In this document: positions 23,753 to 35,607 of the stretch, one piece after another
Numbering within the stretch: position 1 is the first letter of the stretch
How the letters are laid out: each line of letters opens with the position of its first letter
Source of the DNA: Siphonodentalium dalli
Lineage: Eukaryota > Mollusca > Scaphopoda > Gadilida > Siphonodentaliidae
Length of the DNA: 64,000 nucleotides
NCBI GenBank assembly: GCA_032622095.1
Contig: CP136061.1
Coordinates: 64,547,127-64,611,126 of the forward strand
Direction: 5' to 3'
Program-made: the position numbers and the translations under genes
The notes under the pieces: generated by a model
What the model was told of the DNA's origin: nothing
The model's input: only the letters and a program-made list of their open reading frames with translations
The model's database searches: none

Positions 23753-24225
23753 CCCTTAAGTCCAAATACCACAAAATTGTGAATTCGGCGAGGAATTGGA
23801 CTTAAGTCCAAATGAATTACACTTAAGTGTAAACACTGATATTTTCATCTATTTGGACTTAAGTCCAATTCCTCGCCGAATTCACAATTATGTGGTATTT
23901 GGACTTAAGTACAATTCATTTGGACTTAAGTCCAATTCAACTGTATAAGAAACACCCCCATCAGATATTAAGCAGGTCTGGTTTTGCTCATAGGGCGGAG
24001 TTGTGGGATAATGGCCATGTAATTTAGTCGTGTCAGAATTGAATGAATAATTGGACTTAAGTCCAAATAGCGACTTGGACTTAAGTCCAAATACCACATA
24101 ATTGTGAATTCGGCGAGGAATTGGACTTAAAGTCCAAATACCACATATTTGTGAATTCGGCGAGGAATTGGACTTAAGTCCAATTATTTGGACTTATTAT
24201 TACTTAAGTCCAAATGTTAAGTAGG
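23753..24225. repeat. Field of short palindromes, TTGGACTTAAGTCCAA type
   Basis: The perfect 16-bp palindrome TTGGACTTAAGTCCAA occurs at 23796, 23853, about 23920, 24051, 24075 and 24168. A variant, TTACACTTAAGTGTAA, lies at 23817-23832. Around them, GTGAATTCGGCGAGGAATTG and CACAAT...ATGTGG segments are arranged in inverted and direct copies. 23758-23813 and 23851-23910 form one large hairpin. No coding function is apparent. Confidence 0.85.
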
Positions 24226-24539
24226 AACTAGATGACCTATCTGGACATGCCATAAATGTATTTATTTTGACACATAGGCATGCATGGTCCTTTCCCTACT
24301 TACAGGGGCCTATCTATTTAAGACTGAGAACCAATTACTTTGATTCATCGTATCATTGGTGAAAAACGTACGGTACGGTACATATGAATTTGGTGGAAAC
24401 TAGCGCTAAACATATTTGTATCACTATCAGTTTCGGTGTCCCTCCCCTCCCCTCCCCAATCATGGCACGAAGGTGACTTCCATTCCTTATTCGAAAATAT
24501 TTATATTTATGTCAAACAAAGGGTGTTAATTGTAGGGTG

Positions 24540-25090
24540 GCCACCAAGGCACTCTTTGCATGCAACCGATCCAAAAATGGTCACTGTCCAGATGGGTTCA
24601 AATAGGGAACTCATGCCATTTCTCAGCCCCTTGACCGATTTATAGGTTAAACAAATGGCGTTATAGGGTGGACCACCAAAACAATCTAAACCGACCCCCC
24701 GAGGTGATCATATAGGGACCCATGCCATTTCTGGGCTCTTCACCGATTTATGCCAAAGAGTGGTGTCAAATGGTGCACGTGGCCCCCAAGAAACCCTAAA
24801 TATTAACCACACCCACCCGATCCAAAAAGGATGGCGCCCAGAGGGGTTCAACTAGGGGACCCATGCTCGGCCCCTTGAGCCACCCATTGACATACTATGT
24901 AGGTCATACAAAGAGTGTTGTGAGTGGGTCAAGACATCATAAATATACACCAACCCGATGCAAAATGGTCGACCACAGAGGTTAACGCAAACCCATGCCA
25001 TTTTTGGACCCATCTGGGCGGGATCGAGGTGGGATGTGTTGGGTGAACGTTTATGTGCGTCTAAAGTAGGGGCCACCCTGCAAGACCAAT
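24540..25090 (+). repeat. Diverged ~125-135-bp tandem repeat, four copies
   Basis: Units carry CCGATCCAAAAATGG-like, AGGGAACTCATGCCATTTCT-like and CCCCTTGACCGATTTAT-like blocks at roughly 24568, 24688, 24818 and 24953. The copies have diverged strongly, so the array is old. Confidence 0.6.
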
Positions 25091-25703
25091 TGTTTTACCT
25101 AACCCTTGTCCGATTCACTAAGTATATACCACATAATTATGTCACTTAATGCCCGGTTCCTAAATATCTATACTGGGCATATATTCTAAAAATCATTCCT
25201 GGACCACCACAAAGCCGGCCAATAGATTGACTTCCCCGATGTAACAGTTACTAAACAGTGTTGTTAGTAATAATGTTACCCGAGTCACTGTCAGACCATG
25301 CAGACTGATAAAATACCACCCCTTGTCCTTGATAAAACCTGATCAAAAAGTTACAACTTATATATGTACACGGTCCACACTCGATCGAGGCTGCATGCAC
25401 TAATAAAATTATGGCTGCTAATTTATTTATATTTGGACCAAATTTATACAAATAGAGGGCTAAATTAAAGCACATGTTAACACTGAGCAATATATTATGT
25501 AAATTATTTTTGCACGTTCCTTCTGACCAAGCTAATTGATCCGAAGAAGTCTCAGTAGAAAAGATTGACCAGACACGTCCAAGTTGACTGAGGCTTTGTC
25601 TACACGCCGTCATTACAATAGCAATAGAATCTATTGTTTTTGGCAGAATTCGACTTTCGAGTACACCCTTAAAACATTGGGTTTGAGAACCGAGTAAATA
25701 AAT
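25091..25703. other. Unrecognised stretch
   Basis: A 220-codon minus-strand ORF spans 25251-25913. Its first ~70 codons lie in the pearl-like element and the rest has no recognised domain, so it is not called as a gene. Confidence 0.25.
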
Positions 25704-26722
25704 GAAAGTGTCAATGACACTGTAGCTCAACTTTGTAAAGAAGGTATTTTTTTTGTGATTGGCAATGAATAGAGAGATTAAAAAGGAGTGTAAAAAATGA
25801 GCAGTAAAGGATTTAGTCATACACAGAGTAAAATCCAAGATGGCAGCTGGCGGCCATGTTTTTTGTCCGAATGACCCCAAAATGACTCTTTCCCATCTAC
25901 ATTCCAATTTCAACAGCCATGAAAAATTTCATGATGAACAGACTAAAAGTACGACCTGTAGCCCATGTTAAAGGATTTAGTCATACAAAGAGTAAAATCC
26001 AAGATGGCTGCTGGTGGCCATGTTTTATGGCCTAATGACCCCAAAATGACTCGTTCCCATCTACATGTCATTATTAACATCCATGATAAATTTTATGATT
26101 ATCAAACTGAAGGTACGACCTGTAGCTTAAAGATTTAGTCATACAAAGAGTAAAATCCAAGATGGCTGTTGGCGGCCATGTTTTTTGTCCGAATGACCCC
26201 AAAATGACTCTTTCCCATCTACATTCCAATTTCAACAGCCATGAAATATTTCATGATGATCAGACTAAAGGTACGACCTGTAGCCTGTGCTAAAGGATTT
26301 AGTCATACAAAGAGTAAAATCCAAGATGGCTGCCGGCGGCCATGTTTTTTGGCCGAATTACCCCAAAATTAATCGTTCCCATCTACATGTCAATATTAAC
26401 ATCCATGACAAATTTCATGACAATAAGACGAACAGTACGGCCTGTAGCCTGTGCTAATGGATTGAGTTTTGAAATCCAAGATGGCCGCTGGCGGCCATGT
26501 TTTTTTGCCGAATGACCCCAAAATGACTCGTTCCCATCTACATGTCAATGTCAACAGCCATGACAAATTTCATAATGATCCGACCAAAGGTACGACCTGT
26601 AGCCCGTGCTAAAGGAAATTGTTGACGAGTCATGCACACACACACACACATACGCACACACACGGACGACGGATACCAAGCCATGGCAATAGCTCAAACT
26701 TTACAAAGTAAAGTTGAGCTAA
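25704..26722 (+). mobile_element. Complete pearl-like (HINE) element
   Basis: The 5' end is GAAAGTGTCAATGACACTG then AGCTCAACTTTG. It has about five ~160-bp monomers with AAGATGGC(T/A)GC and TACGACCTGTAGCC, then a CA/CGGACGACGG microsatellite at 26630-26670. The 3' hairpin is AGCTCAAACTTTAC...GTAAAGTTGAGCT. The 5' AGCTCAACTTTG matches the 3' hairpin in inverse orientation, as expected of subterminal inverted repeats. No target duplication is visible, which fits a Helitron-like mechanism. Confidence 0.8.
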
Positions 26723-26954
26723 AAAATAAAACACTTAGTAAACACAATAAACGAAACTGCGTGTAGCCTACATGCTGTCAAATAACAATTGAATCAAATC
26801 GTGAATTCATTCATGCATGCAGTTAGCATTTATTAAGATGCCAATTCGAGGTTTGAACCATTTTCAATGATGCCGAAAACAAGCCACGCGGCAAAAGGGA
26901 CACAATTTTATGGAGTTTGACTGTCAATCAAGACTTGCAGGAATATACCATTAC

Positions 26955-27409
26955 AAAGAAGGGGACTATCGTTTTAAACCAGATGAATTTTCGGGGGACT
27001 ATTCAAATAGCTGTATCCGTCCATGCGTGTGTGTGCGTGCGTCCGGAAATGGTTTCCGGATGATAACTTTAGTTTCGGTTATTAGATCAAAAGCAAATTT
27101 CATAGGTGAGTTTATCAGACCAAAATACAGGTCAAGTTCAAATATGGGTTTGCTCCGCCCATTTTTGTGAGAGTTATGGCCCTTTTTTTACTTAGAATCT
27201 TGTAATTTTCTGGTTTCCGGATGATAACTTCATATTTGGTATACGAGTTTATCAGCTCGAAATACAGATCAAGTTCAAATATGGGTACAATCCACCCATT
27301 TTTGTCTGGTTACTTCGGATTTAGGGTCCTTGTTATTTTTTTCAGAAAAGCTGATGCCCCAATGAAGCCACTTTTACGGGGGACACTGTGGCCGGACGGC
27401 CTTTTATTC
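26955..27409 (-). mobile_element. HINE2 element, minus-strand copy
   Basis: Read on the minus strand, it starts AGAATAAAAGGCCGTCCGG then GTGTCCCCCGT. It has monomers with GAAGTTATCATCCGGAAACC and a CGGACGCACGCACACACACG tract. It ends at AGTCCCCCGAAAATTCATC...GATAGTCCCC (26961-27002). No coding potential is recognised. Confidence 0.7.
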
Positions 27410-27760
27410 TGTCAACAATTACTGGCATTTTGTGTATTGCCATTTTAAATCATCGTTATTTTCTTCCTTCACACCTCCAGTACCTCGAATATACATTTTC
27501 CTGTTAATACCTTATCATATTTAATGAGGTTGGATTGAGAAGGGAACAGATGGTGGTTAGGGGCATTCTATATTTTGATATAGGGGGCTTTATAGGAGAA
27601 AATGTTTTTCATCTTCCTTTCTCCTGTTAGGATTTATGCAATTTTGAGGTTCAGATCTCTAAATTTTCTGATACTGGGTATATAGTGCCATGGGTCTGTT
27701 CCTCCATTTAACTATTAGTGGAGTAGATTATGTCAAATTTTCAAGGCAATTGTTCAAATT
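27410..27760. other. Unrecognised stretch
   Basis: No gene, hairpin or tandem repeat identified. Confidence 0.25.
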
Positions 27761-29770
27761 GTGACTAAAGCATGAAACTTTGCACGTATGTACATATTCA
27801 CATACTTATTGATATTAGATATGGAGCGACGCTAAAATTTTACTTTAACCCCTCTTTTAAGGGGTTTTCCAAATTTAAAGAGCGTTTCGTGATTATATAA
27901 TTTATTAAATGTCACAATTAATCTTAGGCCAAAAAAAAAAGATTGTATGTTTCCGATAACGGAGTGAAAAAATTAGGGTAGGTAGGTAGGGAAATTTTTT
28001 TTTATTTTTTATTTTGATATTTTTTATCCAGCTGCTGAAATATTGAATTACATCGACCGAAGTGACATAAAATGCCAACTTGTGTTGTGGGGAAAGTATT
28101 ACTTGATAAACACAGTGGAAATAGACATTAAGATTGATGAAACATCAAGCTTACTTCATGCTTAAGTATGTTATTTATTATTCACATACCACATTTTCAT
28201 AAATTTGGCTATAAACTTGATACGAAATTGATGTCACTAACTTTTATAAGAATTTTACCCATAATACCACCATTATACTGTACTTATATTGTGACGACTA
28301 CATCCCATTGTCTGGAGGTAGCCAGTACACCCAACCTAGCATGCCTGGTTTTTGGAAACAGTAGCTGTACCCCTAACATATGTGGTGATAACCTCTATAC
28401 ATGTATATATACAGATACACACACCATGTCTGTTGATAGTGCTCCTACCGGTACTCTCGGGCTCCAAATAATAGTGCAGGGGAAAACTCTGAGCAAAACA
28501 TCAACTATAGTTAAACGTTTTATAGTACATGTAGGTCAAGCATAGGAATCAACATAGTATGTGTCATGTAGTGTTTTATTCAATATTTAAATGTTCACAT
28601 GTATGCCATATATTTGAATATGTACATGCATAAAATTATAAGCTCATCAATTTGGTATCAGAATCATATAGAAATCTTGAGTTTGTGATGATTTCAATTT
28701 TCATAGCCGCAAAATTAATAAACTTGCAGACTCAAATAAGCACTGTGCAGGCAGGTGCAGGGGGAAATTTTCCAAGAAAATAATAAATTTGCGTGCATGT
28801 TTATTTGGAACCCATGAGTATGTTCCATTAGTCCCAAACAAGGCATACAGGTAAAGCAGGCATGAGATCCACTCTCATGAAATTAAAATTGCAAAATTCA
28901 TGCCCATCAATCCACAACCCATCACACACCTGGGGCTTTTGAGACAACTGTCACTTCATGGTCACTTTTCACAGGCATATGTTAGAAACCATGTGTTTTG
29001 CACACTAATGATCATCAATATTTATGAGCATTAGTGGTTAAAAGAGTAAAACAAAACAAATTTTTTTTTAGAAAATTTGGACTTTTTCTCAAAATATCAA
29101 TAAAAAGATTAGGGTCGGCAGGGGTTGGCGGGTTATTTTTAGGGTCGGTCGATGTACGGAAACATAGCATCATTTTTTTTTTGGCCTTACCATGAAATAT
29201 GCAATTTAAAATTCAGCATATACAGTAAGTATGACTCTGAGAGATATAATGCCCCATTTTTAGGGTAAAATTGGAACTCCCATCAAGATGGCGGTCAAAA
29301 TGGTAGGCGTAAGTGAAATTTTTTACATTTTTTCCACTAATATGCTGTATGGAACTGGTTCAGAATTGTGACTTTATTTTTGTATTATTCACATTAACTG
29401 ATCATTGGAGCATTGAAATATGCCATTCATGCGGTACTAGTCCCTTCCGATCCCTCGGTATTAAATTTCACCAAAAGTCACCGGTAGGATTCTAATCATA
29501 TTTTGGACAGAATTGTGCAAACTAAGTGAGGCATACCATGACTTATGAATATTTCAACTCAATGGAACCAAAATTGTCACTTGTTCTGAAAATGTCTGCC
29601 AAAATGGCAACTAAAACCTGCAAAAGGGTAAATATTGGCCCAGCATGCCATGTAATCGCTTACAAGTTCTGGTCGATGAATAAAATTGGCTATTCTCTCT
29701 TATATACTTAAAATTATAATATTTCTGATTCACACTGGTTAAGTGTTACTTATATATTCTATTACCCCCT
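27761..29770 (+). repeat. Interspersed repeat, interrupted copy
   Basis: 27761-27926 and 29187-29770 together match, in inverse orientation, the continuous stretch 34290-35066. Landmarks are GTGACTAAAGCATGAAA, TTAAAGAGCGTTTC, CAAGATGGCGGTCAAAATGG and GATGAATAAAAT. A 1260-bp element separates the two parts. A third, partial copy lies near 43035-43130 (GAGGCATACCATAACCCATG). Confidence 0.75.
27927..29186. mobile_element. Harbinger-like non-autonomous element
   Basis: The ends are GGCCAAAAAAAAAA then ATGTTTCCGATAACG on the left and, complementary, GTACGGAAACAT then TTTTTTTTTTGGCC on the right. TTA flanks both ends (27924-27926 and 29187-29189). The homologous repeat at 34.9 kb has the uninterrupted sequence with a single TTA. 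TTA duplications and GG-starting termini are typical of PIF/Harbinger. No transposase is visible; the 125-codon ORF at 28168-28545 is unrecognised. Confidence 0.75.
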
Positions 29771-30182
29771 TCGCAATTCAATTGTTTATTTCTCTGGTTC
29801 CATTAGAACATTGAGATACAGAATAGATATTTACAAAAAGTAGTTGGTGGTAATGGTAATTATGGTATATATACAATATGTACAAGTCTCCTGGTAACAC
29901 ATAGTATAAACATAACTAGTTTGACATGTCGCATAATAGGTATACATATGTATCACAGTACGATGTTCTTACAGTACGAAACACGCACGTCTGCATGGAA
30001 ATTGTCGTCTAATTTCGTCGCTGTCTGGCTGATGTTTACAAATTTTATGGTTGAGTAAAACCATTTCGCTTAATATGTTGATAATAATAATAGACTGTAA
30101 GATGTCTCCAAATTACGTGATACTGATTTAGACGATTAATTACAACGTTATACCGGTAAACTTATCTGTTACCGTTCGCATC
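29771..30182. other. Unrecognised stretch
   Basis: AT-rich, no supported feature. Confidence 0.25.
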
Positions 30183-30846
30183 GTGTTTGTGTGGGGAGGG
30201 GGTGGTGGCCTGTTATCAATCCAAATTTATACATCAGCTATATATGTGTGTCTATGGTGAGATGTATATGTATACAAGGGGTGACTGTATGGTCATGTGT
30301 GAGGTGAATATATATACAAGGATTGTTTGTATGGTTAATGAAGTGGTGTATGGGTGTAATGATAGTAGCTGAATGTTCATCTGTGTTGTTTATGTATATA
30401 TAAAGTGAGTGTATGGTCATGTTTGGGACATACATGTGTACTGACTATTGTCATGGATGGGTGTATATGTATACCTATGTTGGCTGTATGATCATGTGTG
30501 GGACTGTAGGGAGTGGTTGTATGCTTATGTGTAATGTATATAGGTGTTCATGGAATGACTGTACGATCATGATTGTTGAAGTGTTTTTGCACACCTGGAG
30601 TATAGCTGGATGGTCATTGGATGTGTGTGGGTAAGTGTCCTTGTGGTCATGGATGTATATATCTCTGCTGTGGATGTATTGTCATTGGTGGGTGTATAGG
30701 TATACAGAGAGTAGCTGTATGATCATGGATGGGGTGTGTGAGTATACATCGAGTGGCTGAATTATCATGGGCGAGGTGTATATGAAAATCTGGAGTGTAC
30801 GAATGGTCATGCGGGGTATTGGTATATCCATTGGTGAGGTGTATAC
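30183..30846 (+). repeat. Degenerate minisatellite, left block
   Basis: Imperfect ~60-65-bp units share GGTGTATATGTATAC, GAGTGACTGTATGGTCATG and similar blocks. The array resumes at 32234 after the inserted element. Confidence 0.7.
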
Positions 30847-32233
30847 CAGGGTTTCCGTTAGTACGGCTTAGCGTCCGTAGGACGGCCTCATTCCCCTCGC
30901 AGATTATCTGTTTGGTTCATACATATACCAAATGTCAGTCGCAATATGTCGTCAAAAAATTCGGTTGCAACGGGAGTTTGGGGGTTAAACAGAATACTGG
31001 TGAAATGCATGTCAAATAGCGACGTTAGATACAGCGTAATACATGTCGCGGTAACATCAAAGAAAGCCGGACTGCTGAGTACGTATATTTTTGTGCACGG
31101 GATGAAACTACTCATGCTCGAAAATCCCGTGATATCCTACGATTACATAATTTGATCAAAGAATGCCGAATTTCTTAGTCGAGACATTTTTATGCACAGG
31201 ATTTTCATGGATGAAACTACTCCTTCTCCGAGATCCCGTGCTATTGTACGGTACATAATTAATGGGTCCCTCTGCAGAGTCCATGAGGTACAGAAAAGAG
31301 TAGAAGCCAGCGTGTTATAAAATATAATTTGATGGGAAATGTGAACATGTGCGTCGTTGATTGTGCTTGGGGATCCAAGCGGAAGCCGCAGGACAACGCA
31401 ACTATTATTTACCGTACTTTGACTTTATCTCCATATTGTCTTTATCCTCCATGTATGTAATATGGATCAAATGAATGGTGTTGTTAACTTGTCACTATGA
31501 ATTCCCACTATAAAGACTGATTTCGGGACAGGTTCCGTATTATTGTGAAATAAATCACTTTGGGATTTTGTTGACTATGCATGGCAATATACGCATAATA
31601 AGCAATTGCGGTTGTCAGTTTATGGACTAATAGAGACTATTGAACAAGCTACGCATTCCGAGTGAAAGATGTCGCTACCATTCGTATTCCGCCGCTATAA
31701 ATATCTCCTGCAGACAAACCCTGCAGTATGACGTCACAGCGCACAAATAGTTTTACGATTGACAGCGTAATTATCCTAGCTGTCAGTTTCATTTTCACAG
31801 AAGCTGCTTGAAATTCTAGGAAATACTTTATTCAATTCTCCTTGCTATCTATTATCTATGCATAGATGCTTTGTAGTGTTTAGATTCATTATACATGTAC
31901 CTGTTGGAATCTTATTGTATAAATTTGTAAACACTAACTCATAGCTTGTTCATTAATATATAGTATTCAATCAGACGGCAGTCTTACGTTCGTAACTAAT
32001 TAACTGATTATCTGGACACTATCAACAGAATTAAAGCACCCACGGAAATGATTGACTTGCGTAATATATACGTAGCTTTCGGTTGCTTTGTGGGACTCTT
32101 AGGTGCAAGGAAATTGCTACTTTTCAGTGTCAAATAACAAAATTTTCGCCCGACGGGATGAACCATGGTCGTCCCGTCGCGTTATGTGTTTCCCCAATAC
32201 GGACTCATTAATTTCCCCCTGGCGGGAACCCTG
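30847..32233. mobile_element. hAT-like non-autonomous element 2
   Basis: The termini are CAGGGTTTCCG (left) and CGGGAACCCTG (right), inverted with one mismatch. TGTATAC lies directly outside each end (30840-30846 and 32234-32240), a 7-bp duplication. Length is 1387 bp. It sits within the minisatellite, whose phase is restored if the element and one TGTATAC are removed. Internal ORFs are short and unrecognised. Confidence 0.7.
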
Positions 32234-33060
32234 TGTATACATATACCTGGATTGACTCTATGGTAATGAGTGGGGTGTATATGTATATCATGAGTGGGTA
32301 TATGGTCATGGGTGTGAAGAAAATGTGAGGTGATGTTCGCTGTATAGCTATATCTAGAAGGTATGTATGGTCAATAATGAGGTGTCAATGTATACCTGGA
32401 GTAATCGGCATTGGTGTTTATATACATTGTATATATTTATTGGTTATATGGTCATGGGTGTGACCGATATGCATACAGGGAGTGATTGGATGCCAATGGT
32501 GAGGTGAATTGTTAAACAAGGAGTGACTGTATGACCACGAATGTTGTGGCTGAATTGTCTTGAATGAGGAGTATATTCAAGCCTGGAGTGTGTGAATGGC
32601 CACTGTGCGGAACACTGGTATATATAAACTGGTTGTACGGTCAGTGGTCAGGAGTATATGCATACATTGAGTTACTCTACGGTTATGTTTGCAGTCTATA
32701 TGTATATCTTGAGTGGATATATGGCCATAAATGTGGCAAATAGATATACAGAGAGTGGGTGTATGGCCAATTGTGAGGCGAATAGGTATACAAGAAGTGA
32801 CTGTACGATCACGAATGTGGTGAATATGTATACAGGAAGTGACTTATGGTCATGGGTAAAGTGTAGGAGTGTACACGGTACCTGAATGGTGACTCATGGC
32901 TGTGTAGTCATTGTGTGTGGTTTACGGGTAAACCCAATTGTGGTTGTATGTCATGGTTGAGGTGTATGTGTAAAAAGGGAATGGCTACATGGTCATTTGT
33001 ATGGTGTTCATGTATAAATAACATGATTGCATTGTCATGGGTGAGTTGTACAGTTGGACC
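32234..33060 (+). repeat. Degenerate minisatellite, right block
   Basis: Continues the ~60-65-bp units (TGGTCATGGGTGTG, GGTATACA(A/G)GAAGTGACTG) seen at 30183-30846. Open frames here are by-products of the repeat. Confidence 0.7.
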
Positions 33061-33136
33061 TTTGGGGGTGGCTATCACTTTCCATAATAACTCAAGTATA
33101 TGTTAATCGATTGGGAAGTAATGTCAGAGAGTTCTT

Positions 33137-33278
33137 CATCATGGTGGCCTTTTATATACACAATTGATGAAATGGTGTTCATGACATTAGTGAATCAATC
33201 TTGATGCCATCATGGTGGCCTTTTATATACACAATGGAGGAAATGGTGTTCATGACATTAGTGAATCAATCTTGATAC
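33137..33278 (+). repeat. 71-bp direct duplication
   Basis: CATCATGGTGGCCTTTTAT starts both copies, at 33137 and 33208. The copies are nearly identical. Confidence 0.85.
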
Positions 33279-33570
33279 CAATGGCCCAGAATTGGATGTT
33301 ATTAAGCAGTTTTTCACTAATCTCCTTGTTTGACTTTCTAAAATGCACACAGAAGAGCAGAGAATAATGTCCGGGATATATTTGAAAATATCAACTTTTC
33401 TACCAAATTTTGTGGACATTTTGCACGCCAGCTTGAGTATGTTTTTCTAAAAACACATCAATGTGAGGCATTTAAGACGGATAAAAACAATAAACGCAAT
33501 AGATAGTTCTCATTGTGACGCATTTAAGACGGATAAAGACAAGCACCAAAGATAGTACCATTTTACTTGA

Positions 33571-34242
33571 AACAAGAGCTACGCTGGGCGTGCAAAATAC
33601 GCCCTCTCTGGGGAAAATTGGCGGATGGAACCCAAATATGAACTTGACCTGTGTTTTGGTGGGAGAAAGTAATATACCAAATTATCATTGAATCCGATAA
33701 TCTCTAGTAAAGTTATCATCCGGACAACAAATTTCAGGGATTTTCTAAGTCAAATTACGTCAAAAAAGGGGCCATAACTCTCGCAAAAATTATCGGATTA
33801 AAACGAAATTCGGACTTGAGCTGTATTTCGATATATGTAATCCACAAACAATCCAAAATCGAGTTATCATCCGGAAAAACTGAATTTTCGGAGTCGAAAA
33901 AGGGGCATAACTCTGCCAAAAATGGTCGGACAGAACCCAAGTTCGAACTTGACCTGTGTTTTGGTGGGATAAACTATACTAAAGTTATCATCCGGACAAC
34001 AAATTTCAAGGATTTTCTAAGTTAAAAAAAGTCAAATAAGGGGCATAACTCCGGTGAAAATTGGCGGGCGGAACCCAAATTCTAACTTGAACTTACTTTT
34101 CGGCTAATAAACCCACATACCAAATTTTATTAAATTTGGTTCACTCTAACTAAAGTTATCATCCGGAAACCAGGTTAACGGATGCCCGGACGGACGGACA
34201 GACCAATACTATAATACGGCCGTTTTTTCAAACGGGCGTATA
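33571..34242 (+). mobile_element. Third HINE-like family
   Basis: The 5' end has GCGTGCAAAATACGCCCTC. Monomers share GGGGCATAACTC, CGAACTTGACCTGTGTTTTG and AAGTTATCATCCGG with HINE2. The 3' end has CCGGACGGACGGACAGACC, then a hairpin in which ACGGCCGTTT pairs with AAACGGGCGT. The core is therefore shared with HINE2 while both ends differ. Confidence 0.65.
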
Positions 34243-34289
34243 AAAATGGTGCAAACCTGAAAAATGATTTTTTTGCCGTTTTTGAGAGA

Positions 34290-35066
34290 AAATTCCAATA
34301 ATTTTGGTAATGTAATAGTAACACTTATCCAAAATGCATCATAAATTTAGTATTCAATGTATATATGACAGAACAGCCCATTTTATTCATCATCCACGAC
34401 TTTTGATCGATTGAATGGCACTCTGGGACAATATTTACCACTTTCCATATTTTGGCCTCCATTTTGACAGCCATTTTGAGCCAAAGTTGTATGCCTCAAT
34501 TACTTTGCACAGTTCTGCTCATTTCTTGTGGAAATATGACTAGAATCCAAAAGTGATTTTTTTGTGAAATTTCATACAGCGTTATGTAAAATCTAATTAT
34601 TGAGGGATCGGAAGGGGCTGGAATCTCATGAATGGCTTATTTCATTGCTCCAATGATCAGTTAACATGAGCAAAACAAAATAAAGTCACATTTCCGAACC
34701 AGTTCCATACAGAAGAAACTGGTCTAGAAAATATTAGTGAAAAAACGTCAAATTTTCCACTTACGGCTGCCATTTTGACGGTCTGAATCTTAAACGGGGA
34801 GTTCCAATTTCGCCCTAAAAATGTGCCATTATATCTCACAGAGACATATCTACTGTATATGCCTAATTTTAAAACGCAGATTCCATGGTAAGATTAATTG
34901 TGACATTTAATAAATTATATAATCATGAAACGCTCTTTAAATTCGATTCGAAAAACCCCTTAAAACTTAAAAGAGGGGTTAAAGTGAAATTTCAGCGTGG
35001 CTCCATATCTAATATAGTATGTGAATATGTACATATGTGCAAAATTTCATGCTTTAGTCACGAAGT
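34290..35066 (-). repeat. Interspersed repeat, uninterrupted inverted copy
   Basis: Inverse match to 27761-27926 plus 29187-29770. The point corresponding to the Harbinger-like insertion is at about 34890-34894 (ATGGTAAGATTAATTG) and is intact here. No protein-coding frame is recognised. Confidence 0.75.
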
Positions 35067-35556
35067 GAGTTCTATCTGATTTAAGGGAGGTGCAGTTGGA
35101 TTTTTCCCAAGGTGGGTACCCCCCAATGGAGACCCTCTAGCCACGTCCCTGCAGCCCGGTGGGAGAAATGTTTTTAATCTAAACCCCCCCCCCCCCCCAG
35201 GTTGGAAAATTTCTGTATAAAAAACAACAAACTCCCCACTAATAATTCGTTGGAAGATCAATATACAAGTATACATTCAACCGCCCCCCCCCCCCCCCCC
35301 CCCCCCGAATAGCTGGCCAAATTTGACAAATTCACACCCAAATTTGTTTTCTTAATTAGCAGTTTTTTGTCTCCCAACCATTCTCAATCTCTTTCAGTCT
35401 AACTGTTGGAAATTTCAAACATGTGACCACCACCCCCCCCCCCCCCCCCCCCCCCGCCAATGTCCAAATGTTGACAAATTTCTAATTGATGGTCATTTCT
35501 CAATTCTGTCCAAAATTTTGACATTAAGTACATATAAAATGCTGTGGCAGCTTTGT
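35067..35556. repeat. Low-complexity stretch with three long C runs
   Basis: Poly-C runs lie at 35184-35198, 35284-35306 and 35433-35455. The surrounding segments share loosely similar text (AAATTT, TTGACAAATT). Run lengths are the least reliable bases in the window. Confidence 0.6.
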
Positions 35557-35607
35557 CAAAAATCGGGACATGACAATCTGCGGGATGGGATGGGATATGG
35601 GACAAAA

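Noticed and set aside
25251-25913. Longest ORF of the window, 220 codons on the minus strand
   Set aside because: The first third is pearl-like element sequence and the remainder shows no domain. No splice or start evidence, and a chance open frame is likely.
28168-28545. 125-codon ORF inside the Harbinger-like element
   Set aside because: No transposase or DNA-binding motif is recognisable, and the element is short and appears non-autonomous.
35184-35455. Three poly-C runs as possible functional quadruplex sites
   Set aside because: Plausible structurally, but run lengths are prone to sequencing error and there is no gene nearby to regulate.
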